DNA of 64,000 bases, taken from positions 366,001 through 430,000 of the forward strand of contig NZ_CP136520.1 of NCBI RefSeq assembly GCF_032813545.1, read 5' to 3'. The notes beneath the pieces were generated by a model that worked only from the letters and a program-made list of their open reading frames with translations, did not search any database and was not told where the DNA came from. The DNA comes from Nodosilinea sp. E11 (GTDB lineage Bacteria; Cyanobacteriota; Cyanobacteriia; Phormidesmidales; Phormidesmidaceae). Positions within the stretch are counted from its first letter, which is position 1. The number at the start of each line of letters is the position of its first letter. Of the stretch, positions 43,193 through 51,673 are shown piece after piece. The position numbers were made by a program, and so were the translations under genes.

Positions 43193-43771
43193 ATGACAAC
43201 CGACTTTATGGCAACTGAAGACCTTAAAAAGTCAACTAATTGGATCATTTTCTTGAGCATCGTGCTCATTGTGCTGGGCCTGTTGGCGATTATTTCACCG
43301 ATGGTCGCCTCTGCTTTCTTCACCGCCATGATGGGGTGGATTGCCCTATTCAGCGGTGGGGTAATGATTATCCAATCCTTTCGATCGCACCCCGTTCGAG
43401 GGTTTTGGCTCAACCTGATTGTTGGTATTTTTTACGCCGTGGCGGGGCTTTATATTCTGTTTAACCTCGGGGCAGCCATACTGGCACTGACCCTGGCCTT
43501 TGGGGTTTTGTTCGTGGTTGAGGGGGTTTTTACCATCATCATGGGCTTTACCCAAAAGGCAGGGCGCAGTATGTCGTGGCTAGTGGTGCTCAACGGCGTG
43601 GTGACGCTGATTCTTGGCATCATGGTGCTCAACCGTTGGCCCGTTAGCGCCCTGTGGCTGATTGGCCTATACGTAGGCATTAGCCTATTCTTCAGCGGCA
43701 TTAGCCTGCTAGCCGCCGCCCTGGCTGCCCGCAAGCTCATCACTGACACCCCGCCCGTAGCCGAGGTCTAA
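43193..43771 (+). CDS. HdeD family membrane protein
   Basis: 192 residues with six helices in three similar pairs, as in HdeD, the acid-stress membrane protein of enterobacteria. Recognisable are FLSIVLIVLGLLAIISPMVA, GWIALFSGGVMIIQSF and LVVLNGVVTLILGIMVL. Start ATG giving MTTDFMATE follows GAGGCTGGCAAA. Role in cyanobacteria unknown; stress-linked by homology only. Confidence 0.88.
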   Translation: MTTDFMATEDLKKSTNWIIFLSIVLIVLGLLAIISPMVASAFFTAMMGWIALFSGGVMIIQSFRSHPVRGFWLNLIVGIFYAVAGLYILFNLGAAILALTLAFGVLFVVEGVFTIIMGFTQKAGRSMSWLVVLNGVVTLILGIMVLNRWPVSALWLIGLYVGISLFFSGISLLAAALAARKLITDTPPVAEV

Positions 43772-43792
43772 ACCCTGCATACCCTCAACGTT

Positions 43793-43819
43793 TAGGGGCA
43801 TTGCAGTGCAATGCCCCTA
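43793..43819. repeat. Perfect palindrome, GTAGGGGC type
   Basis: TAGGGGCATTGCA meets its complement TGCAATGCCCCTA around a single central G. Lies 21 bp after the HdeD stop and could act as its mRNA 3-prime hairpin. Confidence 0.7.
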
Positions 43820-43853
43820 GGCGGTCTCACGCCCTTGCGGCCGACGCGGGTTT

Positions 43854-43950
43854 TATAGCCATGATCACCTGACATCCGGAAGTCCTAAGCACGTTTGAAC
43901 GTTCAAACGTGCTTAAGGGAGATGTCTTAGCCAGGCTGGCTACAGCTATA
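43854..43950 (-). repeat. Dispersed palindromic (MITE-like) element, copy B
   Basis: Inverted relative to copy A. Its right arm ATGTCTTAGCCAGGCTGGCT then ACAGCTATA matches copy A's left arm; the centre is CACGTTTGAACGTTCAAACG then TG, an uninterrupted palindrome; the left arm is TATAGCCATG...GACATCCGG. It ends 4 bp from the fraE stop codon, so fraE transcripts run into it. Confidence 0.75.
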
Positions 43951-43954
43951 ACCC

Positions 43955-44734
43955 CTAGAACTGGCGGCGCGAAAAAATGGCGATCGCCACCGTGAGCAGC
44001 AGTGCTGTGTAGAGCACCCCGTAGAGCGCATGCCCCCCTAGTTCTAGGGGGGTGGGCAGCAACCCTAGGCCGTAGGCGGCTTCGTTACGCAGGTTGAGGC
44101 GCTCTAGGTCGGGCAAGACTAGGTAGAGCGCGTTGGTCAAGCGCTGCACCGCTGGGGTTTCGCTGAGTTCGCCAAAGGCCACCAGGTCTTGGCTGAGGTG
44201 CCCCATCAGGTACACCGCAAAGGTGAGTAGGGTGGCCAGCAGCGAGCTAGTAAACACGCCAAACACAATGGCCACTGCCACCAGCAAGGCCGCCTCTAAA
44301 GTCATAAAGACTAGGGCCAACACCGTGCTGCCCAAAGAGAACGACACCCCGGTAGCCCCTAGCACCACCACAAAAATGAGTCCCAGCGCCGCAATCAACA
44401 CCGCCAGCACCGCCGTTAGGCCCAGGTGTTTACCAATAATAAACTCGGCCCGACTCACGGGCTTGGCAATCAGCACTAGCACCGTGCGCTTCTCAATCTC
44501 TTTGTTGATTAAGCCGGTGCCCACAAACACAGCCACAATCACGCTGAGCAGATGAATACCCGCCAGCCCCAGGTCGATCAAAATTTTGTGCTCGGCCCCG
44601 GCGGCGATGTCGGGCAGCAGCACGGCGGCAATCACCATCAACAGGGCAAACAGAGCCACTAGATAGAGAATGCGATCGCGAATGACCTCTAGAAATACCG
44701 TGCGAGCAATGACGCCGATGCGAGATAGCACCAT
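43955..44734 (-). CDS. fraE: FraE-like ABC-2 permease for filament integrity
   Basis: 259 residues with six helices. NKEIEKRTVLVLIAKPVSRA is the ABC-2 permease signature after the first loop. Located directly after fraC and fraD as in Anabaena, where fraE mutants break filaments and fail heterocyst maturation. AGGAGG lies 10 bases before the chosen ATG (MVLSRIGVI). The matching ATPase gene is not adjacent. The gene name rests on order plus family, so is moderately secure. Confidence 0.8.
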   Translation of the reverse strand: MVLSRIGVIARTVFLEVIRDRILYLVALFALLMVIAAVLLPDIAAGAEHKILIDLGLAGIHLLSVIVAVFVGTGLINKEIEKRTVLVLIAKPVSRAEFIIGKHLGLTAVLAVLIAALGLIFVVVLGATGVSFSLGSTVLALVFMTLEAALLVAVAIVFGVFTSSLLATLLTFAVYLMGHLSQDLVAFGELSETPAVQRLTNALYLVLPDLERLNLRNEAAYGLGLLPTPLELGGHALYGVLYTALLLTVAIAIFSRRQF

Positions 44735-44763
44735 TGATGTTGAGCCTCCTGTTAACCTCACGA

Positions 44764-45777
44764 CTAGCTTCTCCGTTGTGTCTGTCTAGGGTGCCCAGCC
44801 TGGCGCGGTGTTTCTAGGTTGCAGGTAAGGCTGGCCCACTGGGTTGTGCTATACCCCGGTGGTGCACCTTCAACATTGGCCAGGGTGCCCCGGCTGACGG
44901 GCATCAATTGACAGGTTTTTTCTAGGTAGTAGCCGTTTTGGTTGGCGGCAGGCCCTGACCAAATCGCCCACAGCTTTAGGGTGTAGCCCTCTCCATTCGT
45001 CAGAGGTTGTAGGTCGAGCCGCCACAGCGAATCTTCGAGGGAGGGATCACGACCCATCTGGGTTTGGACTCGCCGCTGGATCGCCTGCCGCTGGCCATCT
45101 AGGTTAAGCAACCAGCGCTCTACCGAGGGCCAGGGTTTATTATTGACCTCCTCTCGCAGCAGCTCTTCGGCCACAGTGAGATGGGTCACCCCCGCCGGCA
45201 GGGCAATGGTCTGCCCCGGTAGGCGGTAGACAAAGGCACTATTCTCAACGCTGTCGGCCACCAGGCTAGGGTAGTCGCGCACCCAAGACTGAATACGAAA
45301 GTAAAACTGAAACCAGCTGCTAAACAACAGGCTGAGACAAAACAGCAGCACTAGCTGCTGCCGTACCGGCGGCGATGGTGTTTTAAGCTCGAGATCCCAG
45401 CTGACTAACTGAGGAATGGCCATCACCGCAAAGGAGACCAGAGGCCAGACTACCAGGGCGGGCTGAAGCCACCGACCGCCCCAGGAACCAAACAAAAACA
45501 TGCACAAAATAGCTCCCGACACCCAGGGGGCGATCGGTATCCCAAAGGGGCGAATTTTGTTGGCCTCTAGAGCCCACCCAATTCCCAACGCCAGGCAGAT
45601 CCAGCTCAGGGTGGCGGTCAGCCCCACGGTAAAGGCCGTGGCCCCCAGGGCTCGGGCCAGCAGCGACACCAGCCACGAAAACAGGCTGAGGTAAATCACG
45701 GTCTGCCAGGCAAAATAGCGCGGCGGCAGCAGCAGATCTTTGAGCGACTCTAGAAATTGACGCAGTAGAGCTACCAT
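44764..45777 (-). CDS. fraD: FraD-like septal membrane protein (DUF5357 type)
   Basis: 337 residues: five N-terminal helices (about 20-165), then a periplasmic C-terminal domain. In Anabaena FraD sits at the septum and forms the plug of septal junctions, with a coiled-coil and periplasmic domain. Here SWVRDYPSLVADSVENS opens the periplasmic part and the tail is rich in Gln and Arg. Position between fraC (7-bp overlap) and fraE supports the name. The heterocyst context is not required, since filament-forming strains in general carry these genes. Confidence 0.82.
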   Translation of the reverse strand: MVALLRQFLESLKDLLLPPRYFAWQTVIYLSLFSWLVSLLARALGATAFTVGLTATLSWICLALGIGWALEANKIRPFGIPIAPWVSGAILCMFLFGSWGGRWLQPALVVWPLVSFAVMAIPQLVSWDLELKTPSPPVRQQLVLLFCLSLLFSSWFQFYFRIQSWVRDYPSLVADSVENSAFVYRLPGQTIALPAGVTHLTVAEELLREEVNNKPWPSVERWLLNLDGQRQAIQRRVQTQMGRDPSLEDSLWRLDLQPLTNGEGYTLKLWAIWSGPAANQNGYYLEKTCQLMPVSRGTLANVEGAPPGYSTTQWASLTCNLETPRQAGHPRQTQRRS

Positions 45778-46361
45778 CCGATCACTCCAATCTGGGTTAC
45801 CAGCAGTAGCACAACCAAAATAGCGGTAAAGCTGACGGCATTGGCCTCTAGTACGGCGAGGGCGCGGGGCGAGTGGCCGCGCTGGCCTTCAATTTGGGCG
45901 CGCCTGGCTCGTTCGTAGCGCTGGGTGCGGTTGCTTTCAATCACCTCAGGAGTATTCTCTGGGGGGGCCTGGCCCAGCAGCCGTAGGAGCCAGATTAACC
46001 CCTGAAGCTTAATCCAATAGGTGGCAAAAAACGCGGCGATCGCCACTACCACCACCACCACCGGCAGCACATCCTGCCAGCCGTTGGGGTAAAACCGATT
46101 AAACAGCACATAGCTAATCACTTGACTACGCAGCGACAGGGGCAGCAAGGCTTCAAGGGCCAAGAACACGATCCAGCCTAGGCTGGTGGCCAACAGGTTA
46201 AGGGTGGCTGAGTACTGCATACTGGTGCGGTAGCCGAGGCGCAGCTGTTGGCGTAGCACCATCGCTTCGAGCACAATGGCCATCATGAGCAGCAGGCTCT
46301 GAAAGGCGATCGCCCGCAGGGGCATAATGCCCAGTTCTGACAGCAGGTTGGTGGTTGGCAT
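45771..46361 (-). CDS. fraC: FraC-like filament integrity membrane protein
   Basis: 196 residues with four helices: AIAFQSLLLMMAIVLEAMVL, NLLATSLGWIVFLALEALLP, VVVVVVAIAAFFATYWIK and a C-terminal helix. In Anabaena FraC is needed for filament integrity and cell-cell exchange. The sequence SMQYSATLNLLATSLGWIVF agrees with FraC proteins as I remember them. First gene of fraC-fraD-fraE on the minus strand; its stop overlaps the fraD start. No good ribosome binding site at the chosen ATG; an internal Met13 is possible. Confidence 0.82.
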   Translation of the reverse strand: MPTTNLLSELGIMPLRAIAFQSLLLMMAIVLEAMVLRQQLRLGYRTSMQYSATLNLLATSLGWIVFLALEALLPLSLRSQVISYVLFNRFYPNGWQDVLPVVVVVVAIAAFFATYWIKLQGLIWLLRLLGQAPPENTPEVIESNRTQRYERARRAQIEGQRGHSPRALAVLEANAVSFTAILVVLLLVTQIGVIGW

Positions 46362-46547
46362 GGGGCGCTGAAGGTGGGTCGTAGCAGCCGACCCCTAACC
46401 AGGGATAGGCCGGTGCACTCTCAAGGGTATAACCTTGGCCCGGCTTTCGCTAAGATTTTAGGCCGGGCCATCTTCAGAAAACGCACTGACCGGCTGTAAC
46501 CCACAAAACGCAACACTCAATACTCATCACCCATACACTCATCACCC

Positions 46548-47678
46548 ATGGTTAGAACCGGCATTGGCATTCGGACGGCTCAGCAGGGCAACGAGCGGCT
46601 CACAGGGCAAATTCACGTCTACGACGGCGAGGGCAAAGGCAAGTCGCAGGTCGCCCTCGGCGTTGTATTGCGCTCTATTGGTCTGGGCATTCAGAACTTT
46701 TTAGAAAGCCGGGTGCTGCTGCTGCGGTTTCTCAAAGGGCCGGGGCGCACCTACGATGAAGATGCTGCCATCGAGGCGCTGCAGCGAGGCTTTCCTCACC
46801 TGATCGATCAGGTGCGCACCGGGCGGGCCGAGTTTTTTGGCCCAGAAGAAATTACTAAGTTCGACAAGCAGGAGGCTCAGCGGGGCTGGGATGTGGCCAA
46901 GGGGGCGATCGCATCGGGCCTTTACTCGGTCGTGGTGCTCGACGAAATTAACCCGGTGCTCGACCTGGGCTTGCTCGACATTGATGAAGTCGCCAAAACC
47001 CTGCGCAACAAGCCCGACCACTTAGAGATTATTGCCACCGGGCGCGGTGCACCCCAGCCCCTGCTCGATGTGGCCAACCTGCACTCGGAAATGAAGCCCC
47101 AACCCAAACCCCAGGGCATTGAAGGGATTGAAGGGATTGAGATCTACACCGGCTCGGGAAAGGGCAAATCGACCAGCGCTCTGGGCAAAGCACTCCAGGC
47201 AATTGGTCGCGGCATCAGCCAAGATCTCTCCCACCGAGTACTGATTATCCAGTGGCTAAAGGGGGGCAATGGCTATACCGAAGACGCAGCGATCGCCGCT
47301 CTGCACAAAATTTATCCCAACCTGGTAGACCACCAGCGCTGTGGCCGCGATGCCATTGTCTGGCGCGGTCAGCAGCAAGAAATTGACTACGTCGAAGCCG
47401 AGCGCGGTTGGGAAATTGCTCGCACTGCGATCGCTTCAGGCCTCTACAAAACCATCATTCTCGATGAGCTTAATCCCACCGTTGATCTAGAACTGCTGCC
47501 TGAAGAACCCATTCTGCAAGCGCTGCTGCGCAAACCGCGCGGCACTGAGATTATCATCACCGGACGCTGCAAAAACCGGCCAGCCTACTTTGAGCTGGCC
47601 AGCACCCATTCTGAAGTGTTTAACCACAAGCACTATGCCGAAAAAGGCATAGACCTCAAGCGCGGCGTAGATTTCTAA
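46548..47678 (+). CDS. Double-domain CobO/BtuR-type corrinoid adenosyltransferase
   Basis: 376 residues made of two tandem copies of the CobO/BtuR fold (cob(I)alamin adenosyltransferase). Copy 1 has the P-loop GEGKGKSQ near residue 29 and VVLDEINPVLDLGL; copy 2 has GSGKGKST near residue 201 and IILDELNPTVDLELL. The family normally is about 190 residues and dimeric, so this is a fused dimer. Both copies keep P-loop and DEx motif. The first copy replaces the second conserved Thr of the P-loop by Gln, so nucleotide binding may differ between halves. No B12 riboswitch is visible upstream. Confidence 0.85.
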   Translation: MVRTGIGIRTAQQGNERLTGQIHVYDGEGKGKSQVALGVVLRSIGLGIQNFLESRVLLLRFLKGPGRTYDEDAAIEALQRGFPHLIDQVRTGRAEFFGPEEITKFDKQEAQRGWDVAKGAIASGLYSVVVLDEINPVLDLGLLDIDEVAKTLRNKPDHLEIIATGRGAPQPLLDVANLHSEMKPQPKPQGIEGIEGIEIYTGSGKGKSTSALGKALQAIGRGISQDLSHRVLIIQWLKGGNGYTEDAAIAALHKIYPNLVDHQRCGRDAIVWRGQQQEIDYVEAERGWEIARTAIASGLYKTIILDELNPTVDLELLPEEPILQALLRKPRGTEIIITGRCKNRPAYFELASTHSEVFNHKHYAEKGIDLKRGVDF

Positions 47679-47684
47679 ACCGAT

Positions 47685-48362
47685 TTAACCTTGGCCACGG
47701 CGGTGGTGAGCTGCTAAGCGTTCTTCATAGGATCGCAGCAGCCCGTGATTGTCGGCTTCACTCAACCCATAAAAGCCGGTTTCTTGGTCGTAGATCGTGG
47801 CACCCTGCTGGGGTCGGTCGGGATGGGTGGCGGTGCGGTAGGCCCCTTCGGCAGGGCGATCGTGGCCTTCTATGGGTTCCATACGGCGCAGATCACCGGG
47901 GATGGCCGCTGTCTGTACGCCGCTATCGGTAGAGGCATAACCGCTGTTCGAGGGAATGTAATTGTGGCCTAAAAATTGACGATTAGAGCGACCCTGAGCA
48001 ATCGGCTGATACACACTGCGCACTTGCTCTTCGTAATGCTGGTCGACGACCATATCATCGTCATATTCAGGCAGGTGCTCTACCTGAGACTTGCTTAGAC
48101 CATCCACATAAATACGGGTTTGGCTGTAGTCAAACTGAGCTAGGCCAATGGGCAGCAATACGGTTTTGCCAAAAATCCACGGTCCTGTATCTACAACCAA
48201 ATAGCGAAAGCTTCCCCCATCATCTACCAGCAGATCCTTGGCTGTACCGACCTTATCGTCACCCTGAGCATAGACAGAATAGGAGTCAATTTTATCCATC
48301 TGCCCGTCTGCCACGGTCTCCCGGTAGCTAGGATAGTAATCTTTGAGGTGATGTAGGGCCAT
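47685..48362 (-). CDS. PRC-barrel domain protein
   Basis: 225 residues. The N-terminal half is a PRC barrel (DKIDSYSVYAQGDDKVGTAK, FRYLVVDTGPWIFGKTVLLP), a small beta-barrel that binds partner proteins or RNA. The C-terminal half is polar and disordered-looking with Tyr/Asp/Gln-rich segments such as DQHYEEQVRSVYQ and YDQETGFYGLSEADNHGLLR. Similar two-part proteins are common stress proteins of unknown detail in cyanobacteria. Converges on the CobO gene with 6 bp between stops. Confidence 0.82.
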   Translation of the reverse strand: MALHHLKDYYPSYRETVADGQMDKIDSYSVYAQGDDKVGTAKDLLVDDGGSFRYLVVDTGPWIFGKTVLLPIGLAQFDYSQTRIYVDGLSKSQVEHLPEYDDDMVVDQHYEEQVRSVYQPIAQGRSNRQFLGHNYIPSNSGYASTDSGVQTAAIPGDLRRMEPIEGHDRPAEGAYRTATHPDRPQQGATIYDQETGFYGLSEADNHGLLRSYEERLAAHHRRGQG

Positions 48363-48562
48363 AGGGCGCTTCCTTAAAATTGGTTATTGAGCTCAATGGT
48401 AATGAGCGTGGTTTTCAGCGCCATCGCCCATGGGACGGACGACTCTACCGTCAGAGGGCAGGGATTCATGCTCTAGGCGGCTCAAGGAACCTTATCGGGT
48501 GGGAGTTGATTGGATGATTGAAGCGTTAACGGGTGGGAAGTGGGAATCGATCGATCTGAGCC

Positions 48563-50899
48563 ATGATGCAGACTGAACCAACCCTTGAGACGGATGTGGT
48601 GCTGGTGGGCGGCGGTCACACCCATGCCCTGGTGCTGCGGCGGTGGGGCATGGCTCCTATTCCTGGGGTACGGCTAACCTTGATTACTGACCTGGTAGAT
48701 ACGCCCTACTCAGGAATGCTGCCCAGCTACGTTGCTGGCCGCTACAGCTTTGACGAAGCTCATATTGACTTGCGACCGCTAACCCGCTTTGCCCAGTGCC
48801 GCCTGGTGGTCGATCGCGCCACGGGGCTTGACCTGGCCCAGCAGCGGGTGCACTGCGCCCACCATCCGCCCTTGGCCTACGATGTACTGTCAATCGACAC
48901 GGGCAGCACTCCGGCCACACTGACGGTACCCGGCGCGGCAGAATATGCGATCGCCGCCAAACCCGTACCTGCCCTGCTCCACCAGTGGCAACAGTTTTTA
49001 GCAGCGGTGAGAGCCGAGCCCGCTAGGCCGATTACCCTGGCGGTGGTCGGTGGCGGGGTGGGGGGTGTAGAGCTCACCATTGGCCTGCACGAGCGGCTAG
49101 GGGCACTGCTGACAGAGTTGCATCAACCGCTATCTAACCTATCCCTACACCTGTTTCACCGAGGCGCAGAATTAGCTCCCGAACGCAACCGATGGACCCG
49201 CCGACGGCTGGAGCGGCGGCTGCGATCGCGCGGCATTCAGGTACACCTCAGCGACCCGGTACAGGCCATTACTGAGGATGCCACGACCGGGCAGCGCCTG
49301 GTGCAAGCCGCCTCGGGGCTGTCGGTTGAGTGCGATCGCGTCTTTTGGGTGACCAGCGCCAGCGCCCCCGATTGGCTTCAGACCGCTGGCCTCTCGCTGA
49401 CCGACCAGGGGTTTATTGCCGTGGGCGACACCCTGCAAACCCTCTCCCACCCCAATGTGTTTGCCGCTGGCGATGTGGCCACCATGGTGCACCATCCCCG
49501 CCCCAAGGCTGGGGTGTTTGCCGTGCGCCAGGGGCCACCCCTGACCGACAACCTGCGCCGCTACGTGCAGGGCCAAACGCTCAAATCGTTTAGGCCCCAA
49601 AAGCAGTTTCTCACCCTGATCGAGACGGGGGAAGGGCGGGCGATCGCCTCCCGCGGCCCTTTTGCCCTAGAAACATCCCTGGCCCACCGCTGGAAAGACC
49701 ACATCGATCGCAAATTCATGGCCCGCTTCCGCGACCTGCCTGTGGGCGAAATGTCCACCCCCCACCCGCCCACCCCTTCCCCTCTTCACTTCCTCACCCC
49801 TTCACCCCCTCACCCACCCGCCCACCCCCCTTGCGCCGGCTGCGGCTCGAAGGTTGGCAGCACCGCCCTGGCCGAAGCGCTCCGCCGGGTGCGTCAAGAC
49901 TGGCCTGAGGTGGTTAGCGACGCCGTACTGATTGGTCTGGAGGCCCCCGACGATGCAGCCGTAGTCACCGTGCCGCCAGGGCAGGTGATGGTGCACACCG
50001 TCGATTATTTCGCCGCCCTGGTCGATGACCCGTTTATCTTTGCTCAGATTTGCCTCAAGCACTGCCTGGGAGATCTCTATGCCATGGGTGCCCAGCCCCA
50101 CAGCGTGCTGGCCCTGGTGCAGGTGCCCTACGCCACCCCCCCCAAGCAGGCCGAGATGCTCTACCAAATTCTGGCCGGCACCACTAAAGGACTGCTGGCC
50201 AGCGACACTCCCTTAGTGGGCGGCCACAGCACCGTTGGCCCCCAGATGGCCCTGGGGTTTGCCTGCAACGGGGTGGCCGACCCGGCTCAACTGCTGCGTA
50301 AAAGCGGCATGCAGCCCGGTGACGCCCTAATTCTCACCCAGCCCCTGGGCACAGGAACGCTGTTTGCGGCCGATATGCAGGGCAACGCCAAGGGGCGATG
50401 GATGGAGGGGGCGATCGCCTCTATGCTCACCCCCAACCGGGCTGCCGCCAACATCTTTCGCGCCCACGGGGTCACCGCCTGCACCGATGTCACCGGCTTT
50501 GGCCTGGCCGGGCACCTGCTCGAAATGGCGCGCGCCTCTGGGGTTGCCGCGACCCTAACCCTCAATGCGCTCCCCGTGCTGGCTGGAGCCGCCGATACCC
50601 TGGCCGCAGGATTCCTCAGCACTCTCCATCCCCAAAATCTTCAGGCCGCCGCGTCGATCGAACCGGCAGGGGCCAATCATCCCCTCTACCCGCTGTTATT
50701 CGATCCCCAAACCGCAGGCGGGCTGCTAGCCGCTGTGCCCGCCGCTGTAGCTCAATCCTGTCTAGGCGAACTTCGCCGCCACGGCTATCCTGCCGCCGCG
50801 CTAATCGGAGAGGTCAAGCCTCAAACCTCGGCCTACCGCCTAGCTCTAGACTCAGGGGAATCGGGGACAACCCAGCAGAATTTAGGATTAGACCAGTAG
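48563..50899 (+). CDS. selD: FAD oxidoreductase fused to selenophosphate synthase (SelD)
   Basis: 778 residues. The N-terminal part (1-395) is an NDH-2-like FAD/NAD(P) oxidoreductase: VVLVGGGHTHALVLRRWG is the FAD motif, LAVVGGGVGGVE the second dinucleotide motif, and NVFAAGDVATM the FAD ribityl motif. A Pro/His/Ser linker of about 25 residues follows (397-421). The C-terminal part is SelD, which makes selenophosphate from selenide and ATP; the catalytic Cys lies in CAGCGSKVG near 423. TVDYFAALVDDPFIFAQICL and DVTGFGLAGHLLEMAR are SelD motifs. The same fusion is known in cyanobacteria. A selenium user (for example SelU) must be elsewhere. Confidence 0.93.
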   Translation: MMQTEPTLETDVVLVGGGHTHALVLRRWGMAPIPGVRLTLITDLVDTPYSGMLPSYVAGRYSFDEAHIDLRPLTRFAQCRLVVDRATGLDLAQQRVHCAHHPPLAYDVLSIDTGSTPATLTVPGAAEYAIAAKPVPALLHQWQQFLAAVRAEPARPITLAVVGGGVGGVELTIGLHERLGALLTELHQPLSNLSLHLFHRGAELAPERNRWTRRRLERRLRSRGIQVHLSDPVQAITEDATTGQRLVQAASGLSVECDRVFWVTSASAPDWLQTAGLSLTDQGFIAVGDTLQTLSHPNVFAAGDVATMVHHPRPKAGVFAVRQGPPLTDNLRRYVQGQTLKSFRPQKQFLTLIETGEGRAIASRGPFALETSLAHRWKDHIDRKFMARFRDLPVGEMSTPHPPTPSPLHFLTPSPPHPPAHPPCAGCGSKVGSTALAEALRRVRQDWPEVVSDAVLIGLEAPDDAAVVTVPPGQVMVHTVDYFAALVDDPFIFAQICLKHCLGDLYAMGAQPHSVLALVQVPYATPPKQAEMLYQILAGTTKGLLASDTPLVGGHSTVGPQMALGFACNGVADPAQLLRKSGMQPGDALILTQPLGTGTLFAADMQGNAKGRWMEGAIASMLTPNRAAANIFRAHGVTACTDVTGFGLAGHLLEMARASGVAATLTLNALPVLAGAADTLAAGFLSTLHPQNLQAAASIEPAGANHPLYPLLFDPQTAGGLLAAVPAAVAQSCLGELRRHGYPAAALIGEVKPQTSAYRLALDSGESGTTQQNLGLDQ

Positions 50900-50985
50900 A
50901 CCCTAATATTTTGCCAACCGAATAGTGAAAGGCTCAACGGTCTGGGGTTCAAGGGTCTGGGGTTCAAGGGTCAAGGTTTCAGGTT

Positions 50986-51089
50986 TATAGCCATAGTCCC
51001 TTGGGTTAGGACATCTAGAAACCCTAGAAACGTTCGAACGTTCAAACGTTCTTAGGAGACATGTCTTAACCGGACTGGCTACAGCTATA
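50986..51089 (-). repeat. Dispersed palindromic (MITE-like) element, copy C
   Basis: Longest copy. Left arm TATAGCCATAGTCCC then TTGGGTTAGGACAT; centre AACGTTCGAACGTTCAAACG then TT; right arm ACATGTCTTAACCGGACTGG then CTACAGCTATA. Same orientation as copy B, inverted relative to A. The three copies share sequence only within these ends. Confidence 0.75.
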
Positions 51090-51160
51090 CAACCAGCCTT
51101 GAACCATGCACCGCAACCCCTGAGCCCTCACTCAGCCGTCATTTTTGGCTGGGCAGACGA

Positions 51161-51559
51161 CTAGACCGCCGCCGCTTTGTAGGCAGCCCAGCCGCCGTAG
51201 CTCGAAATATCGGGCCAGCCGTGCTCGTCAATTAGCTCTTTGGGATACAGGAATGCGATCGCCGTGCCCCCATCCACCAGCTTCACCTCGTGGGGATACA
51301 TGTGGGGGGGCTCATTGTCTTTCAGATAGGTGTATTGCTCCGGCGTCATGGCATAGAGTTCACCCGGAATCGAAATCCCACCCGACTCAACCTCGTAAAT
51401 ACCAGGGTGCCAGCCATCTTTGACCGCATGTAAGCGGTACATTGGGGCCGTCTGGGCTGCACTCACAAACTCTGCACCTTGCAGGTTCTGGTTGTCGGGC
51501 TGACCGCGCAGGGCCGAGCCGCAGATAAAGACCGTAACGTTTCCTGGGGTATCAGTCAT
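51161..51559 (-). CDS. Gamma-glutamylcyclotransferase-like (AIG2/allophanate-hydrolase C-type) protein
   Basis: 132 residues with the GGCT-like fold. The opening VFICGSALRGQPDN takes the place of the usual YGSL loop, and IPGELYAM supplies the conserved acid. The overall sequence (RLHAVKDGWHPGIYEVESGG) is closest in memory to the C-terminal domain of allophanate hydrolases and its stand-alone relatives. Substrate unknown. Upstream the start is preceded by a gap and then the next minus-strand gene, so it may have its own promoter. Confidence 0.7.
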   Translation of the reverse strand: MTDTPGNVTVFICGSALRGQPDNQNLQGAEFVSAAQTAPMYRLHAVKDGWHPGIYEVESGGISIPGELYAMTPEQYTYLKDNEPPHMYPHEVKLVDGGTAIAFLYPKELIDEHGWPDISSYGGWAAYKAAAV

Positions 51560-51673
51560 GGCGAGCGTTCCAGTGCCGGAGATAGCATTAAGAGGTTTTC
51601 AATACATCACCTTAAAGGATCACGCTACTTCAAACACACGTTTGATCACTTCAGAATCCAATCATCCCCTGAC

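Noticed and set aside
46362..46547. Possible cobalamin riboswitch before the CobO gene
   Set aside because: No B12-box-like sequence seen and the gap is too short for the full fold.
50398..50925. Plus-strand frame within selD, Pro/Arg-rich
   Set aside because: Alternative frame of the SelD domain; no motif or ribosome site.
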